Positions 55,931 to 64,000 of a stretch of DNA of 64,000 nt are shown one piece after another. The DNA comes from Deinandra increscens subsp. villosa (taxonomy: Eukaryota > Streptophyta > Magnoliopsida > Asterales > Asteraceae). A program made the position numbers and the translations under genes. Every line of letters starts with the position of its first letter. Within the stretch, counting starts at the first letter, position 1. Below the pieces are notes generated by a model. The model ran no database searches. It was not told where the DNA came from and saw only the letters and a list, made by a program, of their open reading frames with translations. The stretch is taken from assembly GCA_039602395.1 (NCBI GenBank), contig JBCNJP010000006.1, forward strand, positions 58,154,429 to 58,218,428, given 5' to 3'.

Positions 55931-57326
55931 ATTAACACCAAAACATTGCAGTCCCTCTAGAAGGAACTTTGCATAATTTTGGGCTTTAAATTTTTTTTAC
56001 CTTGTCTTCGTTTTAAATAGGGTATGATTCTTTACAAAGCTCTCACATATAGTATCACACAAATCCAATAAACAATAATTATATTAATCATAATTACACG
56101 TAATTGTTTGTGTGTGAGTTGATTGAAATCATCTTTACCACTCAATAAAAAAAACTTATTTTCAATAATGTTTCCTAACATTTCCTAGCCAAAATCTCAT
56201 ATTATGTACACGTTTCAATTGTTCATTTATATCTGAATCTTGGACTCATTCGATTCATGTTAAAAAAAATAACAATATAAAGAAAATATGTGATGTTAGA
56301 CGCCACAATATAGCATATATAGTCGTGGTGAATTTTTAGACGCAAGTTCTAGTAGATAAGGCCAAAAAGCAAATCTATATGAAAATCGGAGGGGGCCCAT
56401 CGAATATCGGTGGTCAATGTCGGCAGCCGGACAAACGGTGTACCATACACACAGACCTAATCAAACAAATAAGAAACGCACGAACACAATGTCCAACCAC
56501 GTACATGAATGCACCATTAATGCCTCTTTTTGTTTTTTCTTTTTTTTACAAGGAACTAAACATTATTTACACCTTAGTCAATTCTCATAAAAAATCATCT
56601 TCATGAACAGTTAGATGAAAAATATGTTTGATTCAGGTATCAAAGGCGTGGCTCTCAATCTCGAGTCTTACTATTATCACCAATATCAGTCGAACAATGA
56701 ACTCATGGTACTGTTAATGCCTCTTTAACTTCTTTCAAAAGACGGTACAATAAATTAAAATAATAATGCCAATACTCATTTTATGTTTCTCTTATCACTT
56801 TTTTATTTTATTTTTTGGTATTACTATATGTTCTACATATATAGAAGGAAGATTTACTAGAAGTTTGTACTGCTATGTAGTAACGATGGGTCATATTTTA
56901 GATTATTATAGGCTGATTCTATACATACACTCTCACATTCTAATTTTACATCCTTATACGTGATATATAGACTTATACGTGACGTATACGGATAAAATAA
57001 AAACACTGACCCCCCCTGAATTTAAGGAGATTCTGTTTTTTCGACAGATATACGGGACGTATAGGGTTATACGACGCGTATAGCCCCCTACTGACAACCT
57101 CTTTCTGAACCATCGTACAACTTCGTACTGAATTCGTACCCTATACGCGGCGTCTAGGGTGTAAGTTTAGAATGGGAGTGCACGAATAGGAGAACCCTTT
57201 CTATATTGGCGGTTGGTTTAGGATTAACTTTACGGTGTTTATGTTCCACTCTGGTTTTGATAGAACATATGTGCCTAGCTAGTAACTACGGTTGAAACAG
57301 AAAAAACTAAGCCAAACCGGATAGGT
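55931..57326. other. Non-coding; nothing firm identified
   Basis: AT-rich then mixed. Around 56950-57150 there are repeated 'TATACG(T)GACGTATA'-like words and the palindrome TATACGACGCGTATA (57068-57082), reminiscent of the U3 palindromes of the LTRs elsewhere in the window. Confidence 0.4.
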
Positions 57327-57826
57327 NNNNNNNNNNNNNNNNNNNNNNNNNNNNNNNNNNNNNNNNNNNNNNNNNNNNNNNNNNNNNNNNNNNNNNNNNN
57401 NNNNNNNNNNNNNNNNNNNNNNNNNNNNNNNNNNNNNNNNNNNNNNNNNNNNNNNNNNNNNNNNNNNNNNNNNNNNNNNNNNNNNNNNNNNNNNNNNNNN
57501 NNNNNNNNNNNNNNNNNNNNNNNNNNNNNNNNNNNNNNNNNNNNNNNNNNNNNNNNNNNNNNNNNNNNNNNNNNNNNNNNNNNNNNNNNNNNNNNNNNNN
57601 NNNNNNNNNNNNNNNNNNNNNNNNNNNNNNNNNNNNNNNNNNNNNNNNNNNNNNNNNNNNNNNNNNNNNNNNNNNNNNNNNNNNNNNNNNNNNNNNNNNN
57701 NNNNNNNNNNNNNNNNNNNNNNNNNNNNNNNNNNNNNNNNNNNNNNNNNNNNNNNNNNNNNNNNNNNNNNNNNNNNNNNNNNNNNNNNNNNNNNNNNNNN
57801 NNNNNNNNNNNNNNNNNNNNNNNNNN
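57327..57826. other. Assembly gap (500 N)
   Basis: Exactly 500 N, a conventional gap of unknown size. Any reading frame across it is an artefact. Confidence 0.98.
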
Positions 57827-57833
57827 ATCATCG

Positions 57834-58350
57834 AAGCAAGTAAGTTAGACAAATTGACTTATTTTAAAAATTATACTTATATGTTTCCCTAAAATAAATT
57901 AGGGTGTGATATTGACAAGTAGCAAACAGAAAGTAACGGACAAAACTGTGAGTTCACTACTTCCCCTTTTTCTAAATGTTTTTCAAATGTTTTGGGGCTG
58001 GAAATGCATTTAGTGAAATAAAAAGTATATGATAAGTTGGCAACCAATATGTGGGTATGATTAGACATAAGTAAGGCGTAGATGTTCATAAAAAGATGAG
58101 CCTGGCCAAAAATAGAAAAAATTTGGGAAATAAATAATCCGCCGTCTAAATCGTTAACTATGGAATAGGCGAGAGAAGTATTGATAGATCTATCGGGAAT
58201 GACCAACCCTAGGCCACTGATCAGTCGCTCTGGTCGTGAAACATGGTGGGAAATACTTTCGAATAGTGGTTTACGTATCGATTTAGAGCTTATGTTGCTA
58301 CTTATACGCCATGTCCCTAGCTAGTTCATGAACCACATGTTGTCTGATAA

Positions 58351-58394
<44 letters not shown>

Positions 58395-58878
58395 ATGTTT
58401 ATAATTGAATGAGATTTGAATTGGAGGTTTCGTAATAAATCGCATAATTGGAAATTTTGAGATAATGAGAATGAATTTAGCGGTTTCTAGAAATATGAAC
58501 CACGTATATTGAAAATGGGAAATTTGAGAAAGAATTGAGAATGAAGAATGGAAACGAAAACTTGTGAACTCGCCAACCGTTTGGTTGACAAAATCTTTTT
58601 AATGCATTTTCAGGTAAGTAATGGGTTGGCTTAGGATCTGGATTTGGTGTATCTACATCGGGAATGAAGTTGTTGTGTGGGTTACCTTTTATATAATGTA
58701 ATGTTTTAGTAACTATGATGTAAGGGACCTGGAATGGATGACTACGTCATCCTTTGCTTAATAAAATAACATGTTTCGAACTTTACTTTAATTACTAGTT
58801 ACTAAAACTCATAGGTAACCAACTTTCGATCACCGCCACGTGTTGCTTCTGCTAAGCTAAAAATTTTGGGGTGTGACA
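57834..58878 (+). mobile_element. Tekay-like LTR (plus orientation), left end in or near the gap
   Basis: Ends TTTTGGGGTGTGACA at 58878. 'GTGAACTCGCCAACC', then 'TTTTCAGGTAAG', matches the R/U5 layout of the LARD-like LTR read in its own sense (GTGAACTCACCAGCC...). No primer site follows; instead a host-like coding frame resumes at once, so it is a solo LTR or the end of an element inserted in that gene. Confidence 0.6.
58352..58391. repeat. (TA)n microsatellite
   Basis: TA run inside the Tekay-like LTR. Confidence 0.9.
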
Positions 58879-59149
58879 AACATGATGCCTCAATTTTCTA
58901 TTCGTGATCCACTAGTCCATAGTAATACTAAAGGTCGTCCTAAAAGTGCAAATAGGTTGAAATCTTCTCTCGAAGCACCAAAAAAGAGAACTTGTTCTTA
59001 ACTGTAAGGAAAAGGGTCATTACATCAGCGGATGTTCGAAAAAGAAGGTGAGATTTATATTTGTTAATAATTAATGGTTATCATTGTGATAATAATATTT
59101 AGTTTTTCAGGCAGACGAGGCTTTACTAGAAAGAGAGGATGAAACTTGA
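58879..59149 (+). pseudogene. FAR1-RELATED SEQUENCE (FRS)-like 3' end, disrupted
   Basis: Directly after the LTR the plus strand reads QFSIRDPLVHSNTKGRPKSA and NRLKSSLE, then a CCHC-type knuckle (C..C....H....C, ending HYISGCSKKK). This is the C-terminal signature of MULE-derived FAR1/FRS proteins ('DP..V.SKGRPK' plus knuckle). A one-base frameshift falls inside the knuckle between 'RTCS' and 'CKEKGH'. The exon ends at 59047 before GTGAGA; an intron of 63 bp ends in TTTTTCAG; and a last exon (59111-59149) encodes ADEALLEREDET and a stop. The 5' part is missing or lies beyond the LTR and gap. Whether it derives from a domesticated gene or a MULE transposase cannot be told. Confidence 0.65.
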
Positions 59150-59896
59150 ACCTGACTTGAAGAATTGTCAATTTGGAAGAATTGGTAATTTTAAAGAATT
59201 GTTCAACGTTACACCTGTTTGAGAATTTGAGCAATGTAGGTTTTAGTTAAAGTTTAATAGACAATCAGATTATGATATTGAAAATGTTACAATGGTTTAA
59301 AATGTTACAATGATTATGATATTTAAAAGTAGATCCTTTCTTCTTTAGTCTGCATTCACAGTAGCTTCCCCATCCTCATCCCTATAATTCATACTTTTAT
59401 TATTACTTTTTCTCTCTCTTCCACCCACAACCACAATTAAATAATACTTTTTATACCTTTATTATTACATTTTCTCTCTCTTTCACTCACATCAAATTTG
59501 AGAAAATCACCAGTTTTTTTTTTCTCAAATATAGGGATGAACACTAACTTTTTCTCTCTCATCCACTTACAACCACTCACAACCACACCCTAAAATTTAA
59601 GGATTATACTCACAAACTTTTAGGGAACCTACTGTGAATGCTCTTCGCCTTCTGAATTTATGTTATGTTACATATATAAATTACCCCTGTTACATATGTA
59701 ACATTACCCTGTTACATATGTAAAATCGGTTATAAAATATTTAAAAAAAAAACTACTAGGCATTTTTTTTACTTTTTTGCATAAAAGGGTTTTTTTAACT
59801 TGGAGAGTCACCATAAAAAAATCGGAAGAAAAAACGAATTTTTTAGCTTGGTTTTCACGGTTTTCCAAACTCAGAGAGGTTTTTATTATATCCCTC

Positions 59897-59899
<3 letters not shown>
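59150..59899. other. Non-coding; nothing identified
   Basis: Local duplication of 'TATTATTAC(A)TTTTTCTCTCTC' phrases around 59395-59560; otherwise featureless. Confidence 0.4.

Positions 59900-59955
<56 letters not shown>
59900..59955. repeat. (TA)n microsatellite
   Basis: TA run immediately left of the 179-bp element. Confidence 0.9.
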
Positions 59956-59959
<4 letters not shown>

Positions 59960-60132
59960 TAGGTTCAAATGAAAACTTTTTATTTTAAGAACTTTTGAGA
60001 ACTATATCTCAACCACAAATTTCAGGGGGGGGACCACTACAATTCATGGGAGGGGGGATACATGTAATAAACTTGTGGCTCAAATTAGTTCTTTTTAGTT
60101 CTCAAATCAAATTGGTTCTCAAATGATCATCT

Positions 60133-60134
<2 letters not shown>
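59956..60134 (+). mobile_element. (TA)n-embedded MITE-like element 2 (179 bp)
   Basis: Starts GGGTTAGGTTCAAATGAAAA and ends CAAATGATCATCTCC, flanked by TA tracts on both sides. Inverted homologue of 53945-54089, with internal 'GAGAACTATATCTCAACCAC' and a G-rich patch. Confidence 0.7.

Positions 60135-60136
<2 letters not shown>

Positions 60137-60190
<54 letters not shown>
60137..60190. repeat. (TA)n microsatellite
   Basis: TA run right of the 179-bp element, next to the presumed Helitron 5' region. Confidence 0.9.
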
Positions 60191-60195
<5 letters not shown>

Positions 60196-61931
60196 AATAA
60201 TACAATGAAATTTCTAAGTTGAATAGTTGTTTTTTGGCTTTTCTTACTTCTGCCACTAAACTATTTAGAAGTTTACAATTTTTACCCACTCTCTTTCTCC
60301 ACAGTTTTAGTCCACAGATTTAGTCCACGGTTTTATGTTTCCCAGTTTTCTCCATTATATTATTATCTCCATTTCTTCTCACCTCCATTTTTTCTCACAT
60401 CTTTCTCCCTGGCTTCTCAATCGAGGACCTCTATTTCTAGATCGGCATTGTCGTTCTTGCTTATGGGTCCGATGACAGAGTCGATTTGGTGGTTGTCGAT
60501 GTTCTGTGGTTGCCGGGACGATGGCTACCTTTTGTGGTTGCCGTTCTTTCTCCGTTCTGCCCTAAGTTTTGTGGCGACGGCGACGATGTTTTTATCTATT
60601 TTTTGTTTTCTGATCTCATGCTTTTGGCTACGGCATGGCGCTTACGCGCAGCCGCTGGCCGGATCTTGGTCGGATACTACATCAGAGCCTTATGGCGGTG
60701 ATGATGAACATTTTAATGAGCCTTCGAGGCAATGATTGTATTTTTTTCTTTGGTTTGGTTTCTTCTATTTCATGATATATATTGTATATTTGTCTAATCT
60801 GTTGTTCTTGGCCACGGCGTGGTGCTTACGTGCAGCCGCCGACAGAATCTTTGTTGGATGTTACATCGGAGCCCTATGGCAATGATGTTGAATAAATGAT
60901 GAGGCTTGAAGGCGATGATTGTGTTTGTGCTTTGGGTTTTTTTTCATGAGATGAATGTCTATGGGGTTTATGTGAGTACATTACACTGTTCATCAGGAAT
61001 GATTTTTGTATGTGCAGGCGGTCGGATCTGTGTGTTTCTGATTGAAATTAATCGGTCCTTGATAGTGCTGAGAAATAAAGGCGATGATGTATATCTGTAT
61101 CGATTGAAACTTAGATGAGATTACCTTCGCTTGGCGGGGCAAAACTTTGCAGCCATGGTTGGTTTTTCTCTTTGTTTCATAGATTCATATCTAAGCCTTA
61201 TATGTTTTAAATCTCATGAATTGTGATACTCTCATGAAATTCTTATTCCTCAACTTTTGTAATAGTCAGCTTCACATTTGTAACTTCTCTCAAAAGTTTT
61301 CTTTTAGGGCAGTGTCGATCTGCTCATTCTTAAGACCATATTGCTTAGTGATGGCAACTGGATCGAGGTGTGTCGTGGCAGTGTCCAAATAGACCGGTCG
61401 GAGTTTGTTTGGGATACAATGTAGCGTAGAGAAGATGAAAATTCAATAAACACAAACACAAACTTAGATTCTCCATTAAAGTGAAAACTAGAGGCAATCT
61501 TTCTCTCTAAAAAAAACTATAATCTTTCTCTCTAAAAAAATACTATGTGCAGCCTTGGATTTTTGTTCTATGGGGTGAAAAAACTAAAAAAAATAAAGTG
61601 ATGATTATCATTAATTATTCATGATGTCATCAGACTTTTTCTTTGGGTAACGAACCCACTACGTTACCGTCTTTTCAACATTATATACATATTAAATATA
61701 GCAACTAAAACTAAATATAATAATTATGTTCCTTTTTGTTTTAGTAGAAAATTGCTTTCGGTATTTGTATTTATTATCCATTCTTTTATTGCAAAATAAT
61801 AAAACAAGAAAAACAGCGTCTTAGACTCAAGTTTTATAACTTTCAAAGTGTGGCTTACTACAACATTCGCGAGTTTATATTTCATAGAAAACGAGTGGCC
61901 CGCCGCAACGCGCGGGCGGGTCACTATCTCG
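60191..61931 (+). mobile_element. Non-autonomous Helitron (1.7 kb; 5' end approximate)
   Basis: 3' hairpin CCCGCCGCAACGCGCGGG (61899-61916), then CTCG (61928-61931) and T. The hairpin matches those at 3.3 and 14.15 kb. The 5' side 'TAAATAATACAATGAAATTT' then 'CTAAGTTGAATAGTTG' matches the 5' region of the Helitron at 14.1-17.7 kb. The true 5' end may lie to the left of the (TA)n/MITE cluster. No Rep/helicase coding; contains a GC-rich duplicated segment of unknown origin. Confidence 0.55.
60448..60735 (+). pseudogene. Unrecognised GC-rich gene-like fragment in Helitron
   Basis: 95 codons with a hydrophobic middle (FFLRSALSFVATATMFLSIF) and no known domain. Its 3' third is duplicated downstream (about 60810-60892) with decay ('GCCACGGCGTGGTGCTTACG' against 'GCTACGGCATGGCGCTTACG'). 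Probably captured host sequence; not claimed as a gene. Confidence 0.3.
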
Positions 61932-62154
61932 TATATGAAAAAAGTAAATTGGAACCCTTCATGAGTTGAGAAAACTTTGGAACCCACTTCTCTACCCTTG
62001 ATCTACTTCATCCAAGGGTTCTATTAATTATAATATATGTATTGAAACCTTGAAAAATACAAACGGAAAATACACATGACATCAAGTCGTCATGCCGGGA
62101 AGGCGGGCAACAAGCTGCGCCGCCAGCCCTTTTTGAATAGCAAAACTTAGACGT
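61932..62154. other. Non-coding spacer
   Basis: Short stretch between the Helitron end and the hAT element; 'GGGAAGGCGGGCAACAAGCT' is GC-rich but does not belong to a recognisable frame. Confidence 0.4.
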
Positions 62155-62162
62155 ATAAATAC

Positions 62163-62923
62163 CAATGTTGTAGAAAGCGCTAGGCGGTAGCTAGGCGGTC
62201 GAGTACCGCCTAGCATTTAATCGGGATTAATCGAGATTAATCGGGATAAATCGATTTGTAATTTTTATATGTATTTTTTTAAATATATGTATATATAATG
62301 TTATTTTTATACTTTTTATGTATAAATTTATAAGTTTAAGAACCCAAATATAAACTAATGAAGATGGAGGGGGTTACATGTTAAAATACCCAAACTAATT
62401 CTATAATTTTTATATAAAAGTTAACAAGTTTGAGAAAGAAATGTAAATTAGTTTAAGATAGAGGGGTAAAATGTAATAAAACTTATATTTATTTAAACCT
62501 AAAAACCCTAAAACATAATACCGCCTCTCTCTCTCTCTCGTTCCTTAGCTTCCTCCTAAAAACCCTAAAACACAAAATACCGCCTCTCTCTCTCGTTCCT
62601 TCTCAAGATGGCGTCAACATTCAACATGATGAGTTTTGATGTCGATGAAGCCCAAAAAAGATGGAGACTAGGTCAAATGAAGCAGACCGACGGTGTTCTG
62701 ATGTCGATTAAGGCCCGAAAAGATCCGATTCTAGGGTTAAGAAGAAGAAAAGGAGGCTTTGACCAGTTCCGATTAGTCCGATTAGGTCCGCCTAGCTCCG
62801 ACTTTGACCATCGTTGACCGATTAGCGCCTAGTGGTCCGATTTGGAGAAATTTCCAAGGTAATGTACCGACTACCGATTAATCGCCGATTAATCGGCGCC
62901 TAGAACCGATTTTTGCAACACTG
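62163..62923. mobile_element. Non-autonomous hAT element (761 bp)
   Basis: Termini CAATGTTG...CAACACTG fit the hAT YARNG consensus. The inverted ends extend imperfectly (CAATGTTGTAGAAAGCGCTA and CAGTGTTGCAAAAATCGGTT). A perfect 8-bp target duplication ATAAATAC flanks it (62155-62162 and 62924-62931). Both subterminal regions are packed with short motifs (TAATCG(G/A)GATTAATCG; GATTAATCGGCG; CTAGGCGG), as is usual for hAT transposase binding. No transposase is encoded. Confidence 0.85.
62515..62817 (+). pseudogene. Captured 5'UTR-like and start-codon fragment in hAT element
   Basis: A 66-bp unit of 'AAACCCTAAAACA..ATACCGCC' plus (CT)n and CGTTCCTT is duplicated in tandem, then an ATG at 62608 opens 69 codons (MASTFNMMSFDVDEAQKRWR...). 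The context (CT-rich leader, AAGATGGCG start) looks like a real plant gene start, but the frame runs into the hAT subterminal repeats. Likely captured or ancestral coding sequence; identity unknown. Confidence 0.35.
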
Positions 62924-62931
62924 ATAAATAC

Positions 62932-63512
62932 AAAGTTCTTCATTCTAGAGGTTGTACTATTCCCGTGTATGACTCTTTGGATACGTTTCAGCGTGGCCAC
63001 CGCCTCCGATTCAAGATGACTGAAGGTATCAAACGCGAAGGGAACGCTTTCTTGTGTTTGCTCACCTTCCCAGCAGCCGCCCTGGAAGCCGCTTGGCCAC
63101 CCTTAAAGGTACTGGCCCTCAGCCCCACAAGAGGAGAAACCCATGTAAGATCGACGCAAGCATGTTTCCCATTTTGCCACCCAAAAACCATTCTTATTTA
63201 ATTTTAACCCCCAAAAGTAACAATATATATGCTGGAAGGGTATTTTAGTCCTTATTATTTTTGTTTCTCACAACCCACATGTACTTTTGCTGACCCACCA
63301 TCTTATCTCTTTCATTAAACCCCAAAAGATTAGAACTCCATTCTTAAAAAAATTTGAAATCCTCCTCCACCCCCACCTACCACATCCACCACCAGCTCCA
63401 TCACCATTTCGTCACCGTCACTATCCCTCGTCACCATCATCCATCGACTACCACCAGACCCACCTCCTCCACACTACCTCCTTTGCTCACTTCCAGCGTT
63501 ATCGACCACCAC
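62932..63512. other. Unassigned GC/CT-rich sequence, no clear gene
   Basis: Overlapping short frames on both strands (60-94 codons), including a histidine/proline/serine-rich one at 63287-63571, reflect C-rich low complexity. Similar C-rich text occurs at 13.5 kb. The LTR at 63513 cuts it. Confidence 0.35.
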
Positions 63513-63882
63513 TGTTAGAGCATATTTCTATGCTACAATGTGTCTCGTGTATTGTATCTAGATTAGAGTGAGTCTGTGAGTTGTAGTGGCAATATCAATG
63601 GTGCCGTACCATATGGTACGCCGTACAATTTGGTACGCCCGTACCAAATGGTCCGCCAGTTGGTATGCAGGCCAGTTTGTCACTAACTATAAATATCATG
63701 TGTTAGAATGATAGCTTAACGCTTCTGTCATTTCTACACCTTTACTGTGTGTGTTCTAGAGAAAGAAACCAGAGAGTCTTCATTGTAATCTCAAGTGATT
63801 TAATACGAATTATCTTATTTACATCGCGTGTTCATTACATTGATCAAAGCATGCAGTAGTAAGATCATATCTCGGTTTTACA
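63513..63882 (+). mobile_element. 5' LTR of a copia element continuing past the window
   Basis: 370 bp, TGTTAGAGCATATTTC...CGGTTTTACA. Includes a perfect 16-bp palindrome CGTACCATATGGTACG (63605-63620) and further GTACC/GGTAC repeats, then TATAAATA (63688-63695). Confidence 0.85.
63688..63695 (+). promoter_or_regulatory. LTR TATA box (TATAAATA)
   Basis: TATAAATA about 70 bp downstream of the palindrome. Transcription would start about 30 bp further on, within the LTR. Confidence 0.55.
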
Positions 63883-63884
63883 AG

Positions 63885-63896
63885 TGGTATCAGAGC
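63885..63896 (+). other. Primer binding site (tRNA-iMet)
   Basis: TGGTATCAGAGC, 2 bp after the LTR; the next bases (ATTTGGTTGCTC) begin the leader of the element. Confidence 0.9.
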
Positions 63897-64000
63897 ATTT
63901 GGTTGCTCTATTGCTGTGTTTTTGATCAATTTTCAAATTTTTAGAGAGGGAAAGTTTGGGTTTCTTATGTTTTTCATCAAATTCTTCCAATTCCGAGTGT

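Noticed and set aside
57307..57852. Long open frame across the N run.
   Set aside because: It is an artefact of untranslated gap bases.

Overview
This is a repeat-dominated stretch of plant nuclear DNA. It is AT-rich, with many long (TA)n tracts, and nearly everything I can identify is a transposable element or a relic of one. The Gag types and the TGTCACACCCC-type long LTRs suggest a eudicot, possibly Asteraceae; that is inference from remembered families. I find no intact host gene. Host-gene material is limited to a FAR1-RELATED SEQUENCE-like 3' end (58.9-59.1 kb) cut by an LTR, leucine-rich-repeat exon pieces inside a Helitron (14.9-15.3 kb), and a few unrecognised fragments. A 500-base N gap lies at 57327-57826.

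Layout. 0-1.6 kb: 5' end of a minus-strand copia-like element (LTR, primer site, broken gag). 2.3-2.6 kb: a Tourist-like MITE. 3.3 kb: a Helitron 3' end. 3.4-7.8 kb and 8.8-18.6 kb: two related long solo LTRs in opposite orientation, each with a perfect 5-bp target duplication. The second is swollen by a 2.6-kb (TA)n-bounded insertion and a 3.5-kb Helitron carrying LRR exons. The ~0.95-kb sequence that hosts the first solo LTR recurs at 20.1-21.1 kb as an uninterrupted copy. 21.1-26.6 kb: a complete pol-less copia-like element. 27.2-34 kb: a patchwork of Ty3/gypsy (Athila/Tat-like) LTR and internal pieces. 34.1-35.1 kb: a copia LTR. 35.2-45.2 kb: a 10-kb LARD-like element with ~2.67-kb LTRs and no coding capacity. 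45.5-46.6 kb: a copia-like gag relic. 47.1-53.2 kb: a second complete pol-less copia-like element, inserted near the 3' LTR of an older plus-strand copia element (53.4-54.7 kb). 54.7-55.9 kb: a gypsy LTR end and gag relic. 57.8-58.9 kb: a Tekay-like LTR inside the FRS-like pseudogene. 60.2-61.9 kb: another Helitron. 62.2-62.9 kb: a non-autonomous hAT element. 63.5-64.0 kb: the start of another copia element that runs off the window.

The most notable system is the pol-less copia-like family (complete at 21.1-26.6 and 47.1-53.2 kb, partial at 0-1.6 kb). It encodes a large Gag with a UBN2-like N-terminus, a CCHC knuckle, a long coiled coil and a second CCHC knuckle, and both complete copies stop at the same point. 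Downstream both keep a ~1.6-kb noncoding region with three successive hairpin modules. The modules share a conserved core inside different outer stems, and one base pair changes in a compensatory way between copies. Its leader is packed with CCGAAC motifs, and its U3 carries CCGAAC palindromes just upstream of the TATA box. The 10-kb LARD-like element independently shows a spaced short-motif array in its leader. Several unrelated LTRs carry a GC-rich palindrome upstream of TATA.
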